Assembly: GCF_014205215.1 (NCBI RefSeq)
Contig: NZ_JACHNC010000001.1
Span: forward strand, 7,808,501-7,872,500
Length of the DNA stretch: 64,000 nt
From: Actinoplanes lobatus
GTDB taxonomy: Bacteria > Actinomycetota > Actinomycetes > Mycobacteriales > Micromonosporaceae
Direction of reading: 5' to 3'
The notes under the pieces were generated by a model that was given only the letters and a program-made list of their open reading frames with translations, did no database searches and was not told where the DNA came from. A program made the translations under genes and the position numbers. The number at the start of each line of letters is the position of its first letter. Position 1 is the stretch's first letter. Shown here in pieces: positions 23,936 to 32,769 of the stretch.

Positions 23936-24010
23936 TGTTCGTACCGCGCCGGACCACGTGTCTGGCGGTCTGCCTTTCGTCCGAGCACAGGGTGGTTCGT
24001 ACCCGTCACC

Positions 24011-24026
24011 TAGCATGTCCGGCGTG
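24011..24026 (+). promoter_or_regulatory. Leaderless start of LRR-MoxR operon
   Basis: TAGCAT (24011-24016) and seven bases precede GTG 24024. The ATG at 24015 lies inside this -10 box, so the GTG is preferred. No Shine-Dalgarno sequence is present before either. Confidence 0.45.
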
Positions 24027-24758
24027 CCGGAGATCGATAAGACATCGCCGAAGGAACGGATCAAGGCCGCGCGCATTACGCAGTCGCCGGTCCTGGACCT
24101 GTCCCGGTGTGGTCTTGATGAGCTGCCGAACGCCGTACGCGAGCTGACCCACCTGCGGTCTCTCACGCTGCGGTTCAACAGCATCGAGGCCCTGCCGCAC
24201 TGGCTGACCGAACTCGATCAGCTGGTCGAGCTCGACGTCCAGGCGAACGACCTGGCCGAGGTGCCCGAGGTCATCGGCGACCTGACCGGCCTGCGCGTGC
24301 TCAAGCTGGACGAGAACAACCTGGAGGACGAGCCGCTCGACCTTCTCGGCGGGCTGACGAACCTCACCCGCCTCTCGCTGATCGACACGCGCTCGGACCG
24401 GCTGCCGGAGAGCATCGGCAACCTGACCCAGCTGACCGACCTGGACCTGTACCTCGACTGGTTCAACTGCACACCGGAGAGCCTGCCGGACACGCTCGGA
24501 CAGCTCACCAACCTGACGCGGCTGGAGCTGTCCCGCAACGGCCTGTCGACGGTGCCGGAGTGGATTCGCCGCCTGACGAATCTGCGGGTCCTCGGGCTGT
24601 GGATGAACGAGATCGACGAGTACCCACGATGGATCGGTGAACTGACCGCGCTCACCGAGCTGACGCTGCCCGACGAACCCGACGACGAGCTGCTCGCCAT
24701 TCTTCGCCAGCTGCCTCACCTGCGGAAACTCAACGACGAAGAGGTGGATCTTCGATGA
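24024..24758 (+). CDS. Leucine-rich-repeat protein
   Basis: A 244-residue soluble LRR protein. After a basic N-terminus (DKTSPKERIKAARITQSPVL) there are about eight repeats of the LxxLxLxxNxLxxLP type (LTHLRSLTLRFNSIEALP, LTGLRVLKLDENNLEDEP, LTNLTRLELSRNGLSTVP). The tail has LNDEEVDLR. Bacterial LRRs of this plant-like type are protein-binding platforms. Its stop codon overlaps the start of the MoxR ATPase gene (ATGA), so it is the first member of an LRR - MoxR - metallopeptidase/vWA operon and probably supplies target recognition. The ATG at 24015 is an alternative start. Confidence 0.8.
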   Translation: MPEIDKTSPKERIKAARITQSPVLDLSRCGLDELPNAVRELTHLRSLTLRFNSIEALPHWLTELDQLVELDVQANDLAEVPEVIGDLTGLRVLKLDENNLEDEPLDLLGGLTNLTRLSLIDTRSDRLPESIGNLTQLTDLDLYLDWFNCTPESLPDTLGQLTNLTRLELSRNGLSTVPEWIRRLTNLRVLGLWMNEIDEYPRWIGELTALTELTLPDEPDDELLAILRQLPHLRKLNDEEVDLR

Positions 24759-25885
24759 CGGCCGGCGCCTTCGCCTACGTGACGTACGGGACTGAGTGCG
24801 ACACCGGCGAGCTCGTGCAATTCCTCGACCACGCGATGACCGTCAACGACCGGCTGGCCACCGAGGGCCGGCACCAGACTCCGGTGTGCGTGTGGGGCCG
24901 GCACGGGATCGGGAAGACCGAGGTCGTCGAGTCCGTAGCCGCCGCACGCCGCGTGCCGCTGGTGTCGATCGCGCCGGCGCAGTTCGAGGAGATGGGCGAC
25001 CTGCTCGGCATGCCGGTGGTGGTCGACGGCGGCACGGCGACCCGCATGGCGCCGCCGGAATGGGTGCCCCGGCAGGACGGGCCGGGCATCCTGCTGATCG
25101 ACGACGTCAACCGCGCCGACGACCGGATCCTGCGCGGCATGATGCAGTTGCTGCAACGGTCCGCCCTGACCTCGTGGCGACTGCCGGCGCGTTGGCAGAT
25201 CGTGCTCACCGCCAATCCGGACGGCGGTGACTACTCGGTGACGCCGATGGACGACGCGATGCTCACCCGGATGCTGCACGTGACGTTGCGCTTCGACGTG
25301 AAACGGTGGGCGGGCTGGGCCGAGGCGCACGACGTCGACCCGCGCGGCATCGCGTTCGTGCTGGCGTACCCCGAGACGGTGACCGGATCACGCACCACGC
25401 CGCGCACGCTCGTACAGTTCTTCGGCCTGATCCGCGACATCACCGACCTGCGGGCGAATCTCGGCCTGGTCACGATGCTCGGCGAGGCCTGTCTGGACAG
25501 TGCCACCGTGTCGGCCTTCGTCGCGTTCGTCAACCGCGGCCTCGACGTGCTGGTGACCCCCGAGGAGATCCTCGGGGCCAAGGAGTTCGGCCCCGTCGCC
25601 GCACGGCTGACCGAACTGGCCGACCAGGGCGCCGAACGCCGGGTCGACATCCTCGCCGCGGTCTGTACCCGGCTGGTCAACGTCCTGGCGGCTCGCCGGA
25701 CGAAGCTGACCGCGACCGAGGTGAACAACCTGCGGTCGATGCTGCGGCTCGATGTGCTGCCCGAGGACATGCGGCTGGCGCTGGCCCAGGACCTGGCCAT
25801 GCTGGACGGTACGGTCGGCGCGTCGCGGGTGCTCAGCGACCCGGCCACGGCACAGATGCTGCTGATGGCGGGAACGATGCGGTGA
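24755..25885 (+). CDS. MoxR-like AAA+ ATPase
   Basis: A 376-residue AAA+ protein. Walker A is GRHGIGKT (residues 48-55), Walker B GILLIDDVNRAD, sensor 1 WQIVLTANPDGGDYSV, and an arginine-finger region lies in MDDAMLTRMLHVTLRFD. The C-terminal third is helical. MoxR ATPases act as chaperones that load metal or cofactor onto, or remodel, a partner with a vWA domain. The partner here is the next gene, joined by a GTGA overlap; the preceding LRR gene overlaps by ATGA. The trio is therefore expressed in fixed proportion. Confidence 0.9.
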   Translation: MTAGAFAYVTYGTECDTGELVQFLDHAMTVNDRLATEGRHQTPVCVWGRHGIGKTEVVESVAAARRVPLVSIAPAQFEEMGDLLGMPVVVDGGTATRMAPPEWVPRQDGPGILLIDDVNRADDRILRGMMQLLQRSALTSWRLPARWQIVLTANPDGGDYSVTPMDDAMLTRMLHVTLRFDVKRWAGWAEAHDVDPRGIAFVLAYPETVTGSRTTPRTLVQFFGLIRDITDLRANLGLVTMLGEACLDSATVSAFVAFVNRGLDVLVTPEEILGAKEFGPVAARLTELADQGAERRVDILAAVCTRLVNVLAARRTKLTATEVNNLRSMLRLDVLPEDMRLALAQDLAMLDGTVGASRVLSDPATAQMLLMAGTMR

Positions 25886-27093
25886 ACGAGCCGCCCGGCG
25901 CGCGGTCGGTCCGTGCCGGCGTCGACGCGGCCGCCCGGGATCTCCTGATCCGGGAGCCGTTCTTCGGGCACCTGCTGGTCGGCACGATCCGGTCGGTCGG
26001 TTCCGGCGGCGCGGCGGTCCGGCTGGTACCGACCCCGGTGGCGCCCGGCCTGGAGATCGGGACGGGCGAGTGGTCGACTCTGGCCCCCGCGGCCCGGACC
26101 GCCTCGCTCAAGCACGAACTGCTGCACCTGGCGCTCAAGCATCCGCTGCGCGGCCGGACGTACGCGTCACGGCAGCTCTGGGACCTGGCCTGTGATCTGG
26201 TGGTCAACCAACTGATGGACGTTTCCGGCCTCCCCGGCGCGATCACTGCCGGGCAGCTTCGGCTGTCGCCGGACCGTTCCGCTGACGAGTACTACGAGCT
26301 GCTGCGGGAACCGTTCCTGGCGGCCTGCCACGCCGACGGGACCTGCAACAGCGCCGTGGAGGCCATCCGGCGCTGGCTGACGGGTCCCGGGGCGGCCCGG
26401 CATCAAGGGTGGCCGGAGTTCAACGCGCTGCCGTCGGCGACGCTGTCGACGTACACGCACAGCGTCGACAGCCTGGTCGCTTCGACCGTACGCCGGGCCC
26501 GGCGCCGGGGCTGGGGTTCCCTGCCCGCCGCACTGGTCGCCCGGTTGGAGTCCGTCGGCAGGCCGCCGGAGATCCCGTGGCAGCGGGTGTTACGGCTGTT
26601 CGGGGCGACCAGCGAACGGACCTTCGTGCGTAACGTGCTGTCCCGGCCGTCGAAGCGGTACGGCACCGCGCCGGGCACCCGGGTTCGCCGGCGGACCCGG
26701 CTGGTGGTCGCGGTCGACACCTCGGGCAGCGTCTCCACCGCCGACATCGCCGCGTTCTTCGCCGAGATCCACGGGATGTGGCGGCGCGGGGCGGACATCA
26801 CCGTGCTGGAAGCCGACGCCGAGGTGCACCGCGAGTACCAGTACCGGGGGCGGGCGCCGGCGGCGGTGACCGGGCGGGGTGGCACCTGCTTGCGGCCGGT
26901 GCTGCTACGGGCCAACGAGCTCGCCGCCGACGGGCTGGTCTATCTCACCGACGGTCACGCGCCGAGCCCCTGCGAGCTGTGTGTCCGGCCCCGCATGCCG
27001 GTGCTGTGGGTGCTGACGGCCGACGGCGTGGCGCCGGACGCCTCCCGCCTGCCCGGGCGCAAAACCCGCCTGACCCGCCCGGCCCGCACCTGA
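25882..27093 (+). CDS. Putative metallopeptidase/vWA protein (DUF2201 type)
   Basis: A 403-residue protein from GTG 25882, whose start overlaps the MoxR stop. The N-terminal half has HELLH (residues 78-82) with a following LWDLACDLVVNQ helix, as in DUF2201-type putative metallopeptidases. The C-terminal half is a vWA-like domain with the metal-binding DTSGS (D279) and VYLTDGHAPSP. MoxR plus DUF2201/vWA pairs are widespread but poorly understood; the ATPase may insert metal or switch the peptidase. It ends eight bases from the convergent BRCT-LRR gene. Confidence 0.85.
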   Translation: MNEPPGARSVRAGVDAAARDLLIREPFFGHLLVGTIRSVGSGGAAVRLVPTPVAPGLEIGTGEWSTLAPAARTASLKHELLHLALKHPLRGRTYASRQLWDLACDLVVNQLMDVSGLPGAITAGQLRLSPDRSADEYYELLREPFLAACHADGTCNSAVEAIRRWLTGPGAARHQGWPEFNALPSATLSTYTHSVDSLVASTVRRARRRGWGSLPAALVARLESVGRPPEIPWQRVLRLFGATSERTFVRNVLSRPSKRYGTAPGTRVRRRTRLVVAVDTSGSVSTADIAAFFAEIHGMWRRGADITVLEADAEVHREYQYRGRAPAAVTGRGGTCLRPVLLRANELAADGLVYLTDGHAPSPCELCVRPRMPVLWVLTADGVAPDASRLPGRKTRLTRPART

Positions 27094-27101
27094 CCGTGTG
27101 G

Positions 27102-29417
27102 TCAGGCGTCTGGTAGGTCGGTCCGGACGGTGATGCCGCGTCCCCGCAGCCGGGCGATCAGGTCCCGGTTGGCCGCGTCGTCGTCGAGCGACGCACCCTC
27201 CAGCAGCAGCTGGCGCAGCTTCGGTAGGTCGACCATCCACTCCGGGAGCCGGCGCAGCCGGGTTCCGCGCAGGTTCAGCCCCACCAGGTTCGGCATCGCG
27301 CGCATGGAGTTCGGCAGCGCGGCGATGTGCTGGTGGCTGAGATCCAGATGGGCCAGCCCGATGAGCCCGTCGAACAGATCCGGCAGCGTGGTCAGGTGGG
27401 CGGGCCAGGGCGGCCTCCAGTTGGACAGGCGCAGGCTGAGCCGCACCAGATCACCCATCGCGAACAGGACCGCCGGGACCTGTACGAGGTGATTGTTGGA
27501 CAGGTCCAGATGACGCAGGTTGCGCAGTTCCGCGATCCCGGCCGGCAGCGAGGTGAGCCGGTTGTGTCCCAGGTCGAGGGTGTGCAGCCCGGTGAGGCGC
27601 CCGATGTCGTCGGGCAGTTCCACCAGGTCGGCCTGCTCGACCCGGAGGTGGCTCAGGTCGGTCAGTTCCAGGACGTACGGCGGCAGGTGCGTGAACGTCA
27701 TCCATCCACCACTGACGTCCAGCATCCGCCCGGACCGGTCGGGGTCCCGCCGGGCGATGAGCAGGGTGAGCAGCCGGACCCCGTCGATCGTGCCGGGGCA
27801 CAGCTCGGCCAGATCGTGTGCGGCGGACATCACGTCCCATGAGGTGGCCGAGTCGCGGAACACGTTCGTCCGGGCGAACGCGCCGGCCAGCGCGTCCCGC
27901 AACGCCGCCGGGGCGTGTTCGGCGAGCAGTTTCTGGGCACCGCTGCGGACCGGCCGGCCCAGCCGGGTGTCCTTCCCGACGACGATCAGCTCCTCCAGCA
28001 GCCCCGGCGGCAGGCCACCCTGCCGGGCCAGGTCCACCGCCAGTTTGATGTTGGCCTCGTCCGGCGACGTCAGCAGCGCCCGCAGCCGGGCGGCCAGTTC
28101 CTCCCCCTCACCGGCGGCGCCGGACAGCGGCTGCGGTGCGGCCCGGTCGAGCAGGTCACGCAGCTGGGACTCCAGGATCAGCGGGACGCCGGCATCCAGG
28201 TGTGCCAGCGCCCGGCCCTTGTGCTGCTCACCGGCGACGGCCAGCCGGGTCGCCGGGCCAGGCCGGCGCTGCAGAGTGGCACCCACCTCCGCGAGCCGGT
28301 CGGCCAGCACCGCCTGATCGGAGTTGATCTTCCCGGCCAGTAGTACCCCGTCGCCCGGGCGCAGGCCGCCCTCCGGGGCGGTGAGCCGGTCGGCCAGCAG
28401 CCGTTTCGCGGCCTGCCGGACGGCCGGCACGCCCGAGTCCATCGCCGCCACCAGATCGCGTACGCCGGACTGTTCCGCCGTGCCGTCGCCGGTGTCGAAC
28501 AACAGCGCCACGTGCAACAGCCGCTCCGGCACCGGCAGGTCCCGGCGCGCGAAGTCGGTTCGCAACGCCCTTGTCTGACCGGGCCGGACGGCCTCGCCGC
28601 CGCGCTCGAAGGTGAACTCCTCCAGGGTCGGCACCTGGACCAGCCGAGTCAATGTGCCGGTGGGCAGCGGCCCGCGGAAGTGGGCACTGAACTCCAGCCG
28701 GGCCAGCCTCGGCAGGTCCGCGAGCGCTGCCAGCGTTTCCTCGTCGTCGCCCCAGACGTCCACCCACTCCAGGTTGACGAACTCCCGCAGCCGGCCGCCG
28801 GGGCTCCCTCCGGCCCTGAGACGGCGCACAGCCGCGGGGCCGGCCGCGTGTGCGGCTTCCATGCCGCGGAACAGTGGCGGATCCAGGTGGGCGAACAACT
28901 CCGCGTACCCCGGATGAGGCCACATGGGGGCCAGTGCCATGTCGTCGCGGATCAACCAGAGGGAACCGTCGTTGCGCTTTCCGGCGGCTACCATCTGCAC
29001 CACCCGGTCCCGGTCACCCAGTTCGAAGTACACCCGGGCCGCGCAGTGGAAGATCTTCGGATACGCCGCTCCGTGCGGCAGAGCCGCGGCCAGGTAGATA
29101 CGCGCCCGTTCCGGGTCGATCGGGCCGGCATACTCGTGGTACAGCGTCTCCAGCGCCGCGCAGTAGGTCTTGGCCTGCAGATCCGGCAGGGTCACCAGGT
29201 CGTCGAAGAGAACAGGCGCGTCGGCGACACGGCCGGCGGACGCGAACCCGGCGACCTCCTCGCGCTTGCTCGCCGAGCCGGCTGCCAGGATCTCCCGCCG
29301 CTCCACGGGCTCCAGCGCCCGCCATGTCGCCGCATTCTCCCGCTTGAGCGACCTCGCGAGCGCGGTCACCCGGCCCGTACGCAGGCATTCGCGCACCGCC
29401 GCCACGTCATGCCACAT
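27102..29417 (-). CDS. LRR protein with internal BRCT-like region
   Basis: A 771-residue protein from ATG 29417, which follows GGGAG; an upstream start at 29474 is less likely. Residues 1-330 are helical with a TPR-like part (AKTYCAALETLYHEYAG, CAARVYFELGDRDRVVQMVA). Residues 354-424 look like a BRCT domain: DGVLLAGKINSDQAVLADRL, AEVGATLQRRPGPATRLAVA, then GKGR-like HKGRALAHLDAGVPLILES. Residues 560-745 carry about seven LRRs (LTGLHTLDLGHNRLTSLP). BRCT domains bind phosphopeptides or DNA ends. It is convergent with the LRR-MoxR-vWA operon and probably functionally linked, though on its own transcript. Confidence 0.75.
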   Translation of the reverse strand: MWHDVAAVRECLRTGRVTALARSLKRENAATWRALEPVERREILAAGSASKREEVAGFASAGRVADAPVLFDDLVTLPDLQAKTYCAALETLYHEYAGPIDPERARIYLAAALPHGAAYPKIFHCAARVYFELGDRDRVVQMVAAGKRNDGSLWLIRDDMALAPMWPHPGYAELFAHLDPPLFRGMEAAHAAGPAAVRRLRAGGSPGGRLREFVNLEWVDVWGDDEETLAALADLPRLARLEFSAHFRGPLPTGTLTRLVQVPTLEEFTFERGGEAVRPGQTRALRTDFARRDLPVPERLLHVALLFDTGDGTAEQSGVRDLVAAMDSGVPAVRQAAKRLLADRLTAPEGGLRPGDGVLLAGKINSDQAVLADRLAEVGATLQRRPGPATRLAVAGEQHKGRALAHLDAGVPLILESQLRDLLDRAAPQPLSGAAGEGEELAARLRALLTSPDEANIKLAVDLARQGGLPPGLLEELIVVGKDTRLGRPVRSGAQKLLAEHAPAALRDALAGAFARTNVFRDSATSWDVMSAAHDLAELCPGTIDGVRLLTLLIARRDPDRSGRMLDVSGGWMTFTHLPPYVLELTDLSHLRVEQADLVELPDDIGRLTGLHTLDLGHNRLTSLPAGIAELRNLRHLDLSNNHLVQVPAVLFAMGDLVRLSLRLSNWRPPWPAHLTTLPDLFDGLIGLAHLDLSHQHIAALPNSMRAMPNLVGLNLRGTRLRRLPEWMVDLPKLRQLLLEGASLDDDAANRDLIARLRGRGITVRTDLPDA

Positions 29418-29514
29418 CCGTCGTACGCTCCCTGTCCGGCCTTCAGGTCGCCTGAGTGTGGCACCCCGGAACAACCCTCGAAATCAGGGCCGTGCCCTCG
29501 GCGAGGGCCGCCTG

Positions 29515-30153
29515 TCAGCACTTTTTCCAGGTGACGTGGTAGACGGTGTCGAGGTTGCCGTCGGTGGAGTCCATGGTGAGAAGGCTGGTGGCCCTGCTCT
29601 TGTCGGACCAGCCGGCGTTGACGCGCAGTTCGGTGTTGACGTTGAGGAAGCGCCGCTCCCCGCACGGCAGGAACGACACCGAGCTGATGTCGATGTCGTC
29701 GGTGCGCTGCCAGTCGCCGTCGGCCGGCCCGGTGAACTGGTGACGCGACCGGTGGGTTCGTGCTTCGCCCTGGAAGTAGTAGAACGACGACTGGGTCGCC
29801 GACGCGCCCTTCTCCAGGCGGGCGTAACCGCGGTAGTCGGTGCGGGCGATGGCGTAGGTGAAGCCCTGCGGGACGTCGACGTTCAGGGCGAGCTGGCAGT
29901 TCTTGCGGAAGTCCAGCGGTTTGGCGCCGGCGCCGGCCTGGGCGGTGAATTCGCTGTAGGTGACGGTGAAGGCCTTGTTGTCCGGCGACACGGTCACGTC
30001 GGCGGTGCCGAGCGGGCAGCCGGAGCCGTTGGCGGCGACCACGTCGATGACCATCTCGTCGACCGGCAGCGGCGCGGGGGCCGCGGCTGCCGGCACGACG
30101 GTCGCGGCGAGTGAGGCGAGCAGTGTGGTGGCGGTGACGACGGCGTTGCGCAT
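29515..30153 (-). CDS. Secreted DUF4360-type protein
   Basis: A 212-residue exported protein. Start 30153 gives a Sec signal peptide (MRNAVVTATTLLASLAATVV, cleavage after AAA). The mature protein has the segments GSGCPLGTADVTVSPDNKAFTV, CQLALNVDVPQGFTYAIAR, DYRGYARLEKGASATQSSFYY and the closing cysteine-containing tail, matching the DUF4360 family of secreted fungal and actinobacterial proteins. Cysteines in GSGCP, KNCQL, PCGE and KKC-end could form two disulfides. Function unknown. A longer reading frame upstream would bury the signal sequence. Confidence 0.8.
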   Translation of the reverse strand: MRNAVVTATTLLASLAATVVPAAAAPAPLPVDEMVIDVVAANGSGCPLGTADVTVSPDNKAFTVTYSEFTAQAGAGAKPLDFRKNCQLALNVDVPQGFTYAIARTDYRGYARLEKGASATQSSFYYFQGEARTHRSRHQFTGPADGDWQRTDDIDISSVSFLPCGERRFLNVNTELRVNAGWSDKSRATSLLTMDSTDGNLDTVYHVTWKKC

Positions 30154-30497
30154 GACGACCTCTTTCGAAGTGGGTGCGAGTTGGTCTTGGGTGCGAGCCG
30201 ATTCGACCTGCCGCCGTAACGTACGTTTCATCACTTTATGTCCGCAATGGCACCACGCCTCACCATGATCACGTACAGGTGACTTACGGGTGCTTTACGG
30301 CCAAGCGGTTGATCAACCCGAGGGCCGAACGCGCGGCGGGCGGATCCGAAGGGACGGGTCCCTGTTCAGCCGACATGATCGAAAGCCGGATCAACGGGCG
30401 GCGGATCACGACAACCGACGTACCCCGAACGTGTCCCACCGGGACCACCGAGACCACGATCATCGGTACCGCGGTTCCCGTGGCACCGGCTTGGGGA
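30154..30497. other. 344-base region without a gene
   Basis: It carries the promoter region of the secreted DUF4360-type gene and the trailer of the minus-strand hydrolase-like gene. A perfect ten-base palindrome AACGTACGTT at 30218-30227 may be an operator for the secreted protein. I see no coding sequence. Confidence 0.5.
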
Positions 30498-32681
30498 TCA
30501 CGATGGGCGCGTGCCCGGGCTCGGCGCCAGCCGTTCCGCGTCTGGGCGCTGACCGCCGGCCGTCGCGGTGTGCTGGTCGATCTGCTGCCACATCGCCTCG
30601 TCCGACCAGTAGCCGGTGTGCCGCCGCATCCGCGGCATCGGCTCACCGGCGGTGTAGAAGACCGACTCCGGGTCCGGCAGCGGCACATCGACGTCCGCAC
30701 GCCCGACCGGACCACCGATGTAGTCGGTCGGGTAGGAGAAGTTGCGCCAGTCCCGCAGGCCGGCCAACACCCGATCATTGATGTACGCCGGGAACGCCCA
30801 CCCGTACAGCTTCATGAGCGGCGAACCGAAGGTCGCCAGGACCGCGCGGCCGGGCGGCAGCTGGGCGAGGGCCACGGCGGCCAGGACGCTGCCCTGGCTG
30901 TGCGCGACCAGCAGAACCCGGTCACCGTTGTCGTTCAGCCACCGGATACGGCGATGGATGTCGGGCACCGCCCGCTCGGAGTAGCAGGGCGGCGCGAACG
31001 GGTGGAAGGACCGCGGCCAGAACGTGCCGACATCCCACAGCACGCCCAGCCACCGGCGCGCGTCCCGGCGTCCCCAGCCCCACCGCAGCAACGCCACGCC
31101 CGCCACCGGGATCAACCCGGCCACCCAGACGGCGAACCGGTCGGTGAACGCGTACCGCACGACCATGTTGCCCAGGGACAGCCAGGCGAGCACGAGGGCC
31201 AGGACCGCGATCGCCGCGAGGCCGTCGAACAGGTAGCGGACGTCGAAGGCGTACTCGGCAAGCTCGCGGCCGCGGGCGACGGACCGAAGCCACCGCATAC
31301 GGCGCCGCCGTTCCCCGGCGCCGAGGTCCCCGGTCGGCAGAGCGCTGCACCGCCAGGCGTCCCACGGCGGCGGTACGGGCGCGGTCGCGTCCGCCCGTCC
31401 GGCGTACTCGGCACGGATCACCGCCGGACCCGGGCCGTGGCCCGCAGCCGCATACCGGATCAGCTGGACCAGCGGAAACCCGATGAACAGCGCCACCGGC
31501 GCCAGAGTGAGCATCGGCAGCACGCCCTCGATCAGCGGGAACATCTCGACCCCGGGGCCGAGCGCGTTCACCGCGCCGACGAGGATGCCCATGCCGGCGA
31601 CGTTGGCGCTGAGCAGGGCGAGCAGGGACACTACGAGCGGGGCTCCCGGCCACGGCCGTACCGGGCGTGGCACGGTTGCGGTGGCGGCGCCACGGCGAAT
31701 CCCCACCCATCGGAGCAGGGCGATACCGGCCAGAATCGGCGCTCTGACGACGACCAGGCCCATGATCAGGGCGAGGGTGCCGATCGCGGTGGCCCGCATG
31801 TTCGGCAGGTGCCCGTCGCCGGTGAGGTTCGTGGTCCAGGTCTGCCCGGCGGTGACGCACACTGCCAGCATGGCCGCCACGGCCAGCGGCATCACGGCGC
31901 GGTCCCCGGCCGACTCGCACACCAGCAGCACGATCGAGCACCCCAGCAGCAGTCCCGCCGCGGCCGCCGACCAGGGCGCCCGACTCAACAGGAACGCCAG
32001 CCAGGACAGGCCGGCGCTGACGTGCAGCAGACTCAACCGGCGTACGGTGTCGGCGCCGTCGAAGAACCGCGGGTCGGTCACACCGCCCGCCAGGGCCGCG
32101 GCGTAGCCGCCTCCGTCGGTGGCCGGGGCGACTTCCTCGTACCGGTTGCGGGCTTGCTGTGACAGCAGCCAGAGGATGAGCAGGACCGCGGCGACGACGC
32201 CCGCCCCGAGGACCACCCGCTGACCGGCCTCGGGCCGGTCGACCAGGCCGTGGGCGATCTTCCGCCACTGCGGCGCCGACGGGTCGCCGGGGCGCCCACC
32301 GAACTGGAAGGCCCAGCAGTCCATGGCGGCGATCGCGATGATCAGCAGCAGGTTGAGGGTGATGCCCAGCGCGGCCAACCGCCCGCAGGCGCGGTGTGCG
32401 GCGAACGCCCACCGGTCCGCCCGGGTCCGCGCCGAGCAGGTCCAGCCGGCGAGATTCGCGATCATGAACGGGAACAGCAGCAGCCACAGCACCCGGGTGC
32501 TGCTCCGTGAGGTCATTCCACCCCAGCAGTACGCCTCGATCCGCCGGCCCCGTTGCTCGGCTTCCGCGGCGTAGAACCCGGCGAGCCGGTCACCCCACAC
32601 CTGGCGGTGGCTCGGGGTGCCGAGCAGCACGTCCGGCCGTGCTCCGCCTACGCCGTGCACCCGCAACTCGGTCACCGCCAC
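30498..32681 (-). CDS. Polytopic membrane protein with alpha/beta-hydrolase parts
   Basis: A 727-residue protein. The extreme N-terminus (VTELRVHGVGGARPDVLLG) resembles the first strand and oxyanion loop of alpha/beta hydrolases. About nine or ten membrane helices follow (LLLFPFMIANLAGW, VVLGAGVVAAVLLILWLL, AVMPLAVAAMLAVCVTAG and others). The C-terminal part holds RVLLVAHSQGSVLAAVAL, in which HSQG is the nucleophile elbow (first glycine replaced by alanine). So a hydrolase fold appears interrupted by a membrane domain. A membrane lipase or esterase is the best guess; the catalytic aspartate and histidine are not obvious. Confidence 0.65.
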   Translation of the reverse strand: MAVTELRVHGVGGARPDVLLGTPSHRQVWGDRLAGFYAAEAEQRGRRIEAYCWGGMTSRSSTRVLWLLLFPFMIANLAGWTCSARTRADRWAFAAHRACGRLAALGITLNLLLIIAIAAMDCWAFQFGGRPGDPSAPQWRKIAHGLVDRPEAGQRVVLGAGVVAAVLLILWLLSQQARNRYEEVAPATDGGGYAAALAGGVTDPRFFDGADTVRRLSLLHVSAGLSWLAFLLSRAPWSAAAAGLLLGCSIVLLVCESAGDRAVMPLAVAAMLAVCVTAGQTWTTNLTGDGHLPNMRATAIGTLALIMGLVVVRAPILAGIALLRWVGIRRGAATATVPRPVRPWPGAPLVVSLLALLSANVAGMGILVGAVNALGPGVEMFPLIEGVLPMLTLAPVALFIGFPLVQLIRYAAAGHGPGPAVIRAEYAGRADATAPVPPPWDAWRCSALPTGDLGAGERRRRMRWLRSVARGRELAEYAFDVRYLFDGLAAIAVLALVLAWLSLGNMVVRYAFTDRFAVWVAGLIPVAGVALLRWGWGRRDARRWLGVLWDVGTFWPRSFHPFAPPCYSERAVPDIHRRIRWLNDNGDRVLLVAHSQGSVLAAVALAQLPPGRAVLATFGSPLMKLYGWAFPAYINDRVLAGLRDWRNFSYPTDYIGGPVGRADVDVPLPDPESVFYTAGEPMPRMRRHTGYWSDEAMWQQIDQHTATAGGQRPDAERLAPSPGTRPS

Positions 32682-32769
32682 CCACCGATTATCGGCTTAT
32701 GGGGCAAATCGATGAAATACCACTATGGGATGATTGAGCCACTCGACCGCAGGGCGGCGGTCGTTCGCG

